From positions 1-21,014 of the forward strand of contig JAYWBB010000029.1 of the NCBI GenBank assembly GCA_043781855.1: DNA of 21,014 bases, given 5' to 3'. Positions 7,690 to 14,784 of this stretch are shown here, in pieces (position 1 is the first letter of the stretch; each line of letters starts with the position of its first letter). Source of the DNA: Nevskia sp043781855. Its GTDB lineage: Bacteria; Pseudomonadota; Gammaproteobacteria; Nevskiales; Nevskiaceae. The translations under genes were made by a program, and so were the position numbers. The notes beneath the pieces were generated by a model. It saw only the letters and a list, made by a program, of their open reading frames with translations. It did no database searches and was not told where the DNA came from.

Positions 7690-7726
7690 GACAATTGTCC
7701 TTATTCGCGGCATAGGCGACATCTAT
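7690..7726. promoter_or_regulatory. OxyR-like binding site upstream of the peroxiredoxin gene
   Basis: The core ATAG-N7-CTAT (7712-7726) matches the OxyR half-element exactly and extends to GCATAG-N7-CTATGC. Seven bases further left (7701-7704) TTAT matches three of four bases of the next expected CTAT; the outermost tetramer (7690-7693) does not match. The site is in the gap between the peroxiredoxin and sppA, about 120 bp upstream of the peroxiredoxin start, a sensible position for an OxyR-activated promoter. Regulation is inferred; no oxyR gene is in the window. Confidence 0.6.
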
Positions 7727-7790
7727 GCGATCGGCTCCGCACTCCTTCTGCTCCGGGCCGCATGCGATACTCGGCCAATCCCGTTTTTGA

Positions 7791-7815
7791 CCCTCTTTTC
7801 GGCCCTCTTTTTCGG
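7791..7815 (+). repeat. Short tandem direct repeat in the sppA leader
   Basis: CCCTCTTTTCGG is followed directly by CCCTCTTTTTCGG. The repeat ends 12 nt before the chosen sppA start and gives a pyrimidine-rich leader with no clear Shine-Dalgarno sequence. Confidence 0.6.
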
Positions 7816-7827
7816 ACTAATACTGCG

Positions 7828-9687
7828 ATGAGCGAAACCCTTTCCCCGATCGTGCGTGTGTTCGGCTGGATTTGGACCTTGGTCGTGTTCTTCTACCGCA
7901 CGGCGATCGTATTGCTGCTGATCGTCATCGGCTTCACGATCTGGGGCGGCGGACGCGCGTCGCAGCAGCGCATCGAGCAGAACCAGCCGCTCGCGCTCAT
8001 TCCGACCGGTACGATCTCCGAGCAAATCGACCAAGGCCGCGGCCGCAGCTTCCTGCGGCAGTTCAGCGACTCGAAGCCATCGCAGGTGCTGCTGCGCGAT
8101 CTGATCGAGTCGCTCGACAAGGCCGCGACCGATGCGCGCATTCCGTTCGCGGTATTGAAGCTCGACGATCTCGACGGCGCCGGCCTGCCGCAGCTTGAGG
8201 AAATCGCCGTGGCGATGCGCAAGTTCCGCGCGGCCGGCAAGCCGATCTATGTCTACGGCGAGTCCTTCGATCAGCGCCAGTATTATCTCGCCGCGCAGGC
8301 CGACGAGATTTCGCTCGATCCGATGGGTAACGTGCTGCTCGAAGGCTTGAGCGTCTACACCAATTATTTCAAGGACGCGCTCGACAAGCTCGGTGTCGAG
8401 GTCAACATCTTCCGCGTCGGTGAGTTCAAGTCGGCGGTCGAGCCTTATGAGCGTAACGACATGTCGCCCGAGGCGCGGACCGCGAACCAGGCATGGCTCG
8501 GCGATCTCTGGAAAAACTACGGTGCGACGGTCGGTACGGCGCGCGCCCTGACGCCGGACGCGGTTGATCGCTATATCGCCGGCCTGAGCGCGGGGCTGGC
8601 GAAGCACGAAGGCGACGCTGCGGCTTACGCGCTCGAAGCCAAGCTGGTCACGCGCATCGAGACCCAGGCGGAATTCCGCAAGCGCATGGTCGACAAGGTG
8701 GGCGAGGACAAGACGCACGGCTCGTTCCGGCAGATCGACTCGGAAAGCTATCTCGCGTCCGCGAACTCCGAAAGCAGGAAGAAGGCGCCGACGAGCAAGA
8801 TCGCGCTCGTGGTCGTCCAGGGCGAAATCGTCGACGGCGAGGGCGACGAGAACAACGCGGGCGGCGACACCATCGCCGACCTGCTCGATCAGGCGCGGCG
8901 CGACGAGGATGTCGAAGCGGTTCTGCTGCGTGTCGACTCCCCAGGCGGCAGCGTCATCGCGTCGGAAAAAATCCGCCGCGGCGTGCAGGCGCTGCAGGCC
9001 GACGGCAAGCCGGTGGTGGCGTCGATGTCGACACTCGCCGCGAGCGGCGGCTACTGGGTGTCGATGGAGGCCGATCGAATCTGGGCCGAGCCGACCACCA
9101 TCACCGGCTCGATCGGCATCTTCGGCATGATTCCGACGATCGCCGAGCCTTTGAACAAGCTCGGCGTCCATACCGATGGCGTCGGCACCACGCCGCTGGC
9201 TGGCGCGTTCCGCATCGACCGGCCGCTGTCGGCCGAGGTCAGGACGATCTTCCAGAGCCAGATCGAAAAGGGCTACCGCAACTTCATCGAAGGCGTTGCC
9301 AAGGGCCGCGACATTCCGGTGGCGCAGGTCAATTCGATTGCGCGCGGCCGCGTCTGGAGCGGCAAGGCTGCTAAGGAGCTTGGCCTGGTCGACGACCTCG
9401 GCGGACTGGCCGAAGCTGAAGTAGCGACTGCAAAGCTCGCGAAACTCGAAGAAGGCAGTTATCGCCTCTTCGAGATGCAGCCGGATCGCAATTACTTCGC
9501 GCAGTTTTTCGGCCGCTTCTTCGGCGGTGCCAGGCTCGGAGTCGGTGCCCTGGCACAGCTGCTCCCGAGCGGCGCGCTCGGCGCACAGGCCGTCGAACTC
9601 GCGCAGGCGCTCGCGCGGCTCGACGATCCGCAAGGCGTCTATGCCTACTGCTTCTGCACGCCGGTCCTCGCCGGACGCAGGCGCTGA
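7828..9687 (+). CDS. sppA: Signal peptide peptidase SppA, 67K type
   Basis: Inner-membrane serine protease that degrades cleaved signal peptides on the periplasmic side. The 619-aa product has the duplicated long architecture (E. coli SppA is of similar length). One membrane segment lies at about residues 17-38, followed by two S49 domains. The catalytic Lys is probably Lys201 (FRVGEFKSAVEPYER) in the first domain, and the nucleophile Ser406 (STLAASGGYWV) is in the second. The ATG at 7828 was chosen because it reproduces the usual short cytoplasmic N-terminus; an in-frame ATG at 7762 would add 22 residues. Neither has a clear ribosome site. The stop overlaps the start of the next gene by one base, suggesting translational coupling. 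Confidence 0.95.
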   Translation: MSETLSPIVRVFGWIWTLVVFFYRTAIVLLLIVIGFTIWGGGRASQQRIEQNQPLALIPTGTISEQIDQGRGRSFLRQFSDSKPSQVLLRDLIESLDKAATDARIPFAVLKLDDLDGAGLPQLEEIAVAMRKFRAAGKPIYVYGESFDQRQYYLAAQADEISLDPMGNVLLEGLSVYTNYFKDALDKLGVEVNIFRVGEFKSAVEPYERNDMSPEARTANQAWLGDLWKNYGATVGTARALTPDAVDRYIAGLSAGLAKHEGDAAAYALEAKLVTRIETQAEFRKRMVDKVGEDKTHGSFRQIDSESYLASANSESRKKAPTSKIALVVVQGEIVDGEGDENNAGGDTIADLLDQARRDEDVEAVLLRVDSPGGSVIASEKIRRGVQALQADGKPVVASMSTLAASGGYWVSMEADRIWAEPTTITGSIGIFGMIPTIAEPLNKLGVHTDGVGTTPLAGAFRIDRPLSAEVRTIFQSQIEKGYRNFIEGVAKGRDIPVAQVNSIARGRVWSGKAAKELGLVDDLGGLAEAEVATAKLAKLEEGSYRLFEMQPDRNYFAQFFGRFFGGARLGVGALAQLLPSGALGAQAVELAQALARLDDPQGVYAYCFCTPVLAGRRR

Positions 9688-10520
9688 TGCGGCATGCGGT
9701 TCTTGCCGGCGTCCGCCTGCATTACCTGGAGGCGGGCAGCGGCGCGCCGCTGGTGCTTCTGCATGGTATCGGTGCGAGTTTCGACGATTGGGAATTCCAG
9801 ATCCCGGCATTCGCCAAGCACTTCCGGGTAATCGCGCCGGACCTGCGCGGCTTCGGCAAGAGCGAACGCGCAGGCGACTACAGCGTCGAGCAATTCGCCG
9901 CCGACGTCTGGGCGCTGCTGGACCAACTCGGCATCGAGCGCATCAGCCTCGTCGGCCACTCGATGGGCGGCGCCGTCGCGTTGCAGATGGCGGTCGACCA
10001 GCCCGAGCGCATCGCGCGTCTCGTGCTCGCCAACACGCTGCCGAGTTTCCGCGCGAATACGCTGGCCAAGCGCATGCTGTTTGCGACGCGCTACGCGACG
10101 ATGGGCCTGCTCGGCCCGCGCCGGCTGGCGAGCGCGATCTCGCGCAAGCTGTTTCCCGGCGCCGATCAGGCGGCGTTGCGCGCGCGCGTGACGCAGCGTG
10201 GCGAGGACAACGACCGTGGCGTCTATCTCGAAACGATTCGCGGACTGGTCGGCTGGGCGGTGGACGATCGCCTCCAGGTTCTGACGATGCCGACGCTGGT
10301 CATCGCTGCGGAGTTCGATTACTTCCCATGCGGTGATGCGATGGCCTTCGCTGCGGCCTTGCCGAACGGCAAGCTGAAGATTTTCCCAGGCGTCCATCAC
10401 GCGCTGCCGCTCGAAGCGCCCAAGGTTTTCAACGCGGCCGTGTTGAGTTTTCTGCGACCGCGCACGCGACGCGCGCAGCCCGTCGCAAAAAAAAATATCG
10501 AGCGCTGCGTCAGGCGATAA
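9687..10520 (+). CDS. Alpha/beta-fold hydrolase
   Basis: Cytoplasmic alpha/beta hydrolase of 277 aa without a signal peptide. The oxyanion motif HGIG is at 26-29, and the nucleophile elbow GHSMGG gives Ser92. Asp211 (AAEFDYF) is the probable acid and His238 (GVHHALPLEAP) the probable base. The ATG overlaps the TGA of sppA (TGATG), so it is coupled to sppA. The basic C-terminal tail after about residue 257 lies beyond the fold and contains a run of nine A (10487-10495). Its last 11 bases overlap the 3' end of convergent nadC. The substrate is unknown; similar proteins include esterases, haloperoxidase-like enzymes and C-C hydrolases. Confidence 0.93.
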   Translation: MRHAVLAGVRLHYLEAGSGAPLVLLHGIGASFDDWEFQIPAFAKHFRVIAPDLRGFGKSERAGDYSVEQFAADVWALLDQLGIERISLVGHSMGGAVALQMAVDQPERIARLVLANTLPSFRANTLAKRMLFATRYATMGLLGPRRLASAISRKLFPGADQAALRARVTQRGEDNDRGVYLETIRGLVGWAVDDRLQVLTMPTLVIAAEFDYFPCGDAMAFAAALPNGKLKIFPGVHHALPLEAPKVFNAAVLSFLRPRTRRAQPVAKKNIERCVRR

Positions 10521-10529
10521 AGCGCATCG
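10487..10529 (-). terminator. Candidate nadC terminator inside the 3' end of the hydrolase gene
   Basis: On the minus strand the end of nadC can pair as an 8-bp stem with one bulged base (arms at about 10521-10529 and 10499-10506, loop 14 nt), followed directly by ATATTTTTTTTT. The nine-T tract begins 15 nt after the nadC stop. Both arms and the tract lie within coding sequence of the hydrolase. Confidence 0.5.
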
Positions 10530-11367
10530 ACAGATCGACCGCGCGCAGATGTTTCGTGATCGCGCCGATCGAGATGCGATCCACGCCGGTTTCCGCGATG
10601 GTGCGCACGTTGTCGAGCGTGGCGCCGCCCGAATACTCGATCAGTGTCTTGCCGCCGCGCGCGCGATGCGCGCGGGTCAGCATGACGGCCTCGCGCAGAT
10701 CGGCGTCGGCGAAATCGTCGACCAGCAGCAGATCGACATCGGCAGCCAGCGCCGCTTTCGCCTCGCCCATGTTTTCTGCCTCGGTCATCAGCGGCACTCC
10801 GGCATTCAGCGCCCGCGCATTCGCGATTGCCGCCGTGATTCCGCCGGCCGCCGCGATATGGTTTTCCTTGATCAGGATGCCGTCGTAAAGCCCGATGCGG
10901 TGGTTGATGCCGCCGCCGCAGACCACCGCGTACTTCTGCGCGTTACGCAAGCCCGGCAGCGTCTTGCGGGTGTCGACAATCGCCGCCGATGTTCCGCGAA
11001 CGGCCTCGACATAACGGCGGACCGCCGTCGCCGTGCCGGACAAGGTCTGAAGAAAATTGAGCGCCGTGCGCTCGCCGGTCAGCAATCCGCGCGCCGGACC
11101 GGTCAGCGTGAACAGCGTCTGATCGGGTTCGACGGTGTCGCCTTCGGCAACCTGCCAGCAGACGACGATGCCGGCGTCGATGCCGACAAACACTTCATCG
11201 ACCCAGGGTCGCCCGCAGATCACGGCGGCTTCGCGCGAGATCACGCGGGCTTCCGCCCGCTGGCCGGCGGGCACCAGTCGCGCCGTGATATCGCCACTGC
11301 CAATGTCCTCGGCAAGCGCGCGCTGAACGACCAGAGCGACATCGGCGGGCGTATTGGGAAGCGGCAT
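10510..11367 (-). CDS. nadC: Nicotinate-nucleotide pyrophosphorylase (carboxylating)
   Basis: Quinolinate phosphoribosyltransferase of de novo NAD synthesis; converts quinolinate and PRPP to nicotinate mononucleotide, CO2 and pyrophosphate. The 285-aa product has the family signatures EDIGSGDIT near the N-terminus, DTRKTLPGLRNAQKYAV, CGGGINHRIGLYDGILIKENH and the C-terminal EYSGGATLDNVRTIAETGVDRISIGAITK. The active-site EVE and LDN segments are unusual (TEAEN and LVDDF), but the key Glu and Asp are kept. The start at 11367 matches the family N-terminus. It stands alone on the minus strand, insulated upstream by a strong terminator, and overlaps the hydrolase 3' end by 11 bp. Confidence 0.96.
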   Translation of the reverse strand: MPLPNTPADVALVVQRALAEDIGSGDITARLVPAGQRAEARVISREAAVICGRPWVDEVFVGIDAGIVVCWQVAEGDTVEPDQTLFTLTGPARGLLTGERTALNFLQTLSGTATAVRRYVEAVRGTSAAIVDTRKTLPGLRNAQKYAVVCGGGINHRIGLYDGILIKENHIAAAGGITAAIANARALNAGVPLMTEAENMGEAKAALAADVDLLLVDDFADADLREAVMLTRAHRARGGKTLIEYSGGATLDNVRTIAETGVDRISIGAITKHLRAVDLSMRFIA

Positions 11368-11424
11368 GCGCGGGTCCTGCGGCGGAAAGGGCAGCGCCAG
11401 TTTAACTGGCCGGGCACTGCCCCC

Positions 11425-11461
11425 AAAAAAAGCGGGCGTGTGCCGACCGCACACGCCCGCT
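11425..11461 (-). terminator. Strong intrinsic terminator after the DUF5666-like gene
   Basis: Perfect 13-bp stem AGCGGGCGTGTGC (11431-11443) with its complement at 11449-11461 and a 5-nt loop. On the minus strand it runs directly into seven T. It starts 18 nt after the lipoprotein stop and insulates nadC from it. Confidence 0.96.
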
Positions 11462-11479
11462 ATCGAAACTCGCGGCGGT

Positions 11480-12919
11480 TTAGTGATCGTGTTCCAGCGC
11501 CGCCTGTTGCGCAGTCAGCAGATTCGAGGCGAAGCTGCCCTTGACTTTGACGATGACGCCAACGGCGAGGCCGCCGAAGAATTGCTGCGCCGTGGCCGAT
11601 GTTTCGTCGATGCTGTAGGTCGCGGAGGCGGCATCGACATTGATGCCGTCGATGACCAGCGTTTTGGCAGTGGCATCGAAGCTGTCGACCGCGCCCTGAA
11701 GCGCGTCGGCGGCGCCCTTCTGCTGACGTTCGATCTTGCTCGCAGTGATCGTCGTCCCGGCCCGGGTGAAGCCAACCTCGACGAAATCACCGACTACCAG
11801 CCCGGTAAAGGTGAACAGCCGGTTGTCGTCGCGATCATCCCGGAATACCGTTGCGTCCGCGACCTGGACCACTACACCGAGCACGGTGAAGGTTTTCGCC
11901 GTGCTGTCGATCGCCGTGATCGCCGCCTCGATGCGCCCCCGCACGCCACCGGAACCACCGCCAGAGCCATCGTCCGACCCGTTGCTGAATTTGACCTTGC
12001 GCGCCTGGAGCGCGCCATCGGCTGCAATCGCGCCTTCCACCTCGACCTTGACGCCGGGTGCGAACGTGGCCGCCGTGCCGCCGACATAGGTCGTGTTGCC
12101 ATCGACGCGGACCAGCGAGGCGTTGATGTGGAAGCTGCCGCGATCGGCTGCGACATCGAGGATCAGACCTTCCAGCTCGGCCTCGTCGCCGTTGTTGGCA
12201 TCGCCAAGGTCATTTTCCTGCTTGACCTTGGTCGCCACCAGAATGCCGGCGGCAAGATTGCCTTCCACTTCGACGAACACGCCGTTGGCCGGCGCGAAGC
12301 CGCTCGGTTGCAGGGTCGCGGTGGCGTAGTCGACAACCTGTGTGCCGATGTTGAAGCGCTTGGCGGCCGTATCGATGGCGTCGATCGGGCCGCGCACCTG
12401 CACGTTGCTTTCGGGTGCCTCCTTTTTCACGAAACTGGCCTGCAGCGAGTTATCGGCATTGCGGTTGCCGCTGACCTCGACGAAGTCGCCAACCACCAGC
12501 GCCGCGAGATCGGCGAGGCCGACGTAGATCGTCGTCTGGTCGACGTGCACGGTCTGGCCGAGTGCTTCAAAGATATTGGCGACGGTGTCGATCGCGGTGA
12601 CCGCACCGCTGAGTTCGGCTTCGAAGTCGACGACGTCGGCGCTGTGGTTGCCGTTGTTGTCGACCCGGCCCTTGACGGTCACGCGCTGGCCGACGCTGAG
12701 ATCGTTCTGGTTATGGCCACCGCCGCCATTGATCCGGATATCGGCCTTGCTGGTATCGAAGTGCACGCCGTCGACGATGACGCTGCCGAAGCCGGTGACC
12801 GTGCCGTGCGCGACCATCGCCTTCGACGTGGTCGTCGGCGCGATGGGGCTGGAACCGCCGCCACCACAGGCCGCGACGATCAGGCCGGCCAGGAGGCCGG
12901 CGACGAGAAACTTTTTCAT
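11480..12919 (-). CDS. DUF5666-like repeat lipoprotein
   Basis: Secreted lipoprotein of 479 aa. Residues 1-17 are a signal peptide with lipobox VAAC (Cys18), followed by a Gly/Ser/Pro linker. The rest consists of about six tandem repeats of roughly 65-80 residues. Each starts with a strand such as GTVTGFG, LSGAVTAIDT, VRGPIDAIDT, LEGLILDV, VRGRIEAAI or LQGAVDSFD, and contains VGDFVEVSG- or VKVEVEG-like strands and a final VKKE/VKQE/VKFS-type strand. This alternation of short beta strands resembles the DUF5666 family; function is unknown. The start at 12919 has an AGGAGA ribosome site and begins the signal peptide. Its promoter carries the same bipartite element as the ECF sigma gene, so it is a likely member of that regulon. 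Tat or catalytic motifs are not seen. Confidence 0.85.
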   Translation of the reverse strand: MKKFLVAGLLAGLIVAACGGGGSSPIAPTTTSKAMVAHGTVTGFGSVIVDGVHFDTSKADIRINGGGGHNQNDLSVGQRVTVKGRVDNNGNHSADVVDFEAELSGAVTAIDTVANIFEALGQTVHVDQTTIYVGLADLAALVVGDFVEVSGNRNADNSLQASFVKKEAPESNVQVRGPIDAIDTAAKRFNIGTQVVDYATATLQPSGFAPANGVFVEVEGNLAAGILVATKVKQENDLGDANNGDEAELEGLILDVAADRGSFHINASLVRVDGNTTYVGGTAATFAPGVKVEVEGAIAADGALQARKVKFSNGSDDGSGGGSGGVRGRIEAAITAIDSTAKTFTVLGVVVQVADATVFRDDRDDNRLFTFTGLVVGDFVEVGFTRAGTTITASKIERQQKGAADALQGAVDSFDATAKTLVIDGINVDAASATYSIDETSATAQQFFGGLAVGVIVKVKGSFASNLLTAQQAALEHDH

Positions 12920-12999
12920 GTTTTTCTCCTGCATGAGGGATCAAGGGGCCTGACGGTCAACCGATATTGAAGCGCGAGTGAACGACGTCCGGCATTGGG

Positions 13000-13026
13000 A
13001 CAACGGGTCTGCCGATGATTTATTCC
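13000..13026 (-). promoter_or_regulatory. Predicted ECF sigma promoter of the DUF5666-like gene
   Basis: On the minus strand, GGAATAAATC (13026-13017) and CGTTGT (13005-13000) are separated by 11 nt. The same two blocks at the same spacing occur before the sigma gene at 15348-15322. The first block would be the -35 and the second the -10, putting the transcript start near 12992 and giving a leader of about 73 nt. An AT-rich palindrome lies just upstream, where an UP element would be. Confidence 0.72.
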
Positions 13027-13034
13027 GTTGCCCG

Positions 13035-13046
13035 AAAAATATTTTT
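13035..13046. promoter_or_regulatory. 12-bp AT palindrome between divergent lipoprotein and barrel genes
   Basis: AAAAATATTTTT is a perfect palindrome in otherwise GC-rich DNA. It begins 8 bp upstream of the -35 block of the predicted lipoprotein promoter, so an UP element for RNA polymerase alpha is the simplest reading. An operator for the divergent gene at 13144 is another possibility. Confidence 0.4.
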
Positions 13047-13143
13047 GTCGCGTCGGCAGTGCCGGCGCCGAGTGTGGTTATTCTTGGGCCGGTGTCACCG
13101 CACCAACCTGACGCTGAACCTGAATCGACCGCCGGAGCGCCAC

Positions 13144-14040
13144 ATGACTGTGCAAATCTTCAGCAGGCTGATGACCGGCCTGGCGCTGCTCGCGCCGGGC
13201 GTGCCGTTTGCGGCAGAAACCCTGCCGGGATTGCAGCTGTCGGCAGGCGTCGATTACTCAAGCGGTGATTACGGCCAGACCACGTCGACCGAAGTTTTCG
13301 TCGTGCCGGTTTCGGCGCGACTGACCTGGGGTGCGTGGTCGCTGCGAGCATCAGTGCCGTATGTCACGGTTCGTGGCCCGGCGGATATCAGCGTCATCGT
13401 CGATGACGGTGGCGGCGACGGCGGCAGCCCCAACAGTGGGTCTGGCAGCCGCAGTTCCGGGTCCGGCAGTTCCGGCTCTGGCGGTTCTGGCTCTGGCAGC
13501 GGTGATGGCACGCCCACACCCACGGTGTTCAGCAGCAGCCGCAGCGTCTCCGGCATCGGCGATTCCAGCCTCGCGCTCACCTATTCATTCGACGCCATCG
13601 CCGAGTCGCCGGTCTATGTCGACCTTACCGGGCGGATCAAATTTGCCACCGGCCGCGAGAGTGTCGGTCTCGGCTCAGGCACCACCGACTACTTCAGCAC
13701 CAGCGAGCTCGGCTGGGATGCCGGCACTGGCGGGGTCTACGTCAACGGCGGGCGGCGCTTTCTTGGCAGCAGCACCGTGCCGCGCGTCGATGGCTGGCAG
13801 TGGGGCGCCGGCGCCTGGTGGGCCGCCACACCCGCCGTGGAACTTGGCGTCAATTATTCGGGCCGCGATGCCTCGGTGGCCGGCGGCAAAAAAGCCGGCG
13901 CGGCCGAGGCCAGCGTGAAGCTGAAGGTCGCGCGGGATTGGCAGATGGTCGCGTACGGCGGCGCCGGTCTGTCGAAGGCTAGCGCCGACTACACGGGCGG
14001 CCTGACGCTGATCTGGCACGCGACCGGCCGCCGGAACTGA
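13144..14040 (+). CDS. Predicted outer-membrane beta-barrel (transporter-like) protein with Gly/Ser-rich insertion
   Basis: Exported protein of 298 aa. A signal peptide covers about residues 1-24 (hydrophobic TGLALLAPGVPFAA then ET). Alternating strands ending in aromatic residues fit a small outer-membrane barrel. The series VPYVTVRGP, GIGDSSLALTYSF, GRIKFATG and LGSGTTDY resembles the MetA-pathway (phenol degradation) outer-membrane protein family often annotated as transporter. Residues about 88-126 form an inserted Asp/Gly then Ser/Gly-rich low-complexity segment ending in PTPT, between two predicted strands. The ATG at 13144 has a GGAG ribosome site and precedes the signal peptide. It is divergent from the lipoprotein gene and ends 5 nt from the convergent anti-sigma gene. 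The cargo, if any, is unknown. Confidence 0.75.
   Translation: MTVQIFSRLMTGLALLAPGVPFAAETLPGLQLSAGVDYSSGDYGQTTSTEVFVVPVSARLTWGAWSLRASVPYVTVRGPADISVIVDDGGGDGGSPNSGSGSRSSGSGSSGSGGSGSGSGDGTPTPTVFSSSRSVSGIGDSSLALTYSFDAIAESPVYVDLTGRIKFATGRESVGLGSGTTDYFSTSELGWDAGTGGVYVNGGRRFLGSSTVPRVDGWQWGAGAWWAATPAVELGVNYSGRDASVAGGKKAGAAEASVKLKVARDWQMVAYGGAGLSKASADYTGGLTLIWHATGRRN
13435..13503 (+). repeat. Low-complexity Ser/Gly-coding repeat
   Basis: Degenerate hexamer-like units (TCCGGC, TCTGGC, TCCGGG and variants) encode an almost pure Ser/Gly stretch, residues 98-120 of the barrel-like protein. The pattern is prone to length change by slippage. Confidence 0.85.
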
Positions 14041-14045
14041 GCGGC

Positions 14046-14780
14046 CTATTCTGATTCCGGCGCGCGCCACTGGCGCTGGATCAGTTCGCGTTCCTCAGCC
14101 GCGTCGATCGCACCGCCCCCGCCGAGGCGATCCATCGCCCCGTCGATCAGCTCGCTGGCCCCGGCGGCGTGAAAGCCACGGTCGACGGCAACGGTGCGGT
14201 CGAAGGCCACAACCTGCCATTGTTCGCCCGCACGGCAGGCCACTCCCTCTTCGGCGCCGCGCGCCCGGTTGCGGGCGTAGACGCGGCAATAGCGGCCATC
14301 GCCGGCGCGGAAACTCAGCAACACGCGCGTTGCGCCAAGGCCTTCGCCAACGTCGCCGCTGCGGCTGGATTCAAGTGCGAGCGTGAGCACCGGGTCGGCC
14401 GCCGCCGCGCTCGGCGGCATCGCCGCCGCCGGGCCACGCGCAAGCCGCAGGCTAGCCCAATGGCCGATCACGACGCCGCAGACGCCGGCCGCGAGCGCCG
14501 CAGCAAAAAGCGCCTGTCGGCGCGTCCGATCCGCGCGCGGCCGCAGTGTCGTCGCCGGCAGCGGCGCGCCGTCGAGGATATGCCGGGCCAGTGGGTCGGC
14601 TGCTGTGATCGCCGATAAGGCGAAAGCCTCGCGGATGCGGACGTCGGCCGCTCGCAGACGCTCCACGCGCAGCCGCGCACCGGGGTCATCGCGCAGCGCC
14701 TGCTCGACGGCCGCGCGCTTCTGGTCATCGAGCGCGCCGTCGATCAAGGCGCCCAGAATTTCGTCGTTCAATTCCATCAT
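14046..14780 (-). CDS. Membrane-anchored anti-sigma factor (predicted)
   Basis: Predicted single-pass anti-sigma factor of 244 aa. The cytoplasmic N-terminus (about 1-60) has the pattern of anti-sigma domains: NDEILGALIDGALDDQKRAAVEQAL then DDPGARLRVERL. One membrane segment lies at about 89-110 (ALFAAALAAGVCGVVIGHWA), followed by a periplasmic domain of about 130 residues. No zinc-binding HxxxCxxC motif is visible. The ATG at 14780 has AAGGAG 7 nt upstream, inside the sigma gene's 3' end, and is only 4 nt after the sigma stop, so the two are translationally coupled. The assignment rests on topology and gene order more than on a unique motif. Confidence 0.85.
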   Translation of the reverse strand: MMELNDEILGALIDGALDDQKRAAVEQALRDDPGARLRVERLRAADVRIREAFALSAITAADPLARHILDGAPLPATTLRPRADRTRRQALFAAALAAGVCGVVIGHWASLRLARGPAAAMPPSAAAADPVLTLALESSRSGDVGEGLGATRVLLSFRAGDGRYCRVYARNRARGAEEGVACRAGEQWQVVAFDRTVAVDRGFHAAGASELIDGAMDRLGGGGAIDAAEERELIQRQWRAPESE

Positions 14781-14784
14781 CGCG

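Noticed and set aside
7723..9810. A 695-codon open frame on the minus strand opposite sppA
   Set aside because: It is a shadow of codon bias in GC-rich DNA: the plus strand encodes a clear SppA, and the antisense product is Arg/Ala/Asp-rich with no family motif.
11354..12970. A 538-codon open frame on the plus strand opposite the DUF5666-like gene
   Set aside because: The minus strand has a signal peptide, ribosome site, repeats and terminator in register; the plus-strand product has no recognisable feature.
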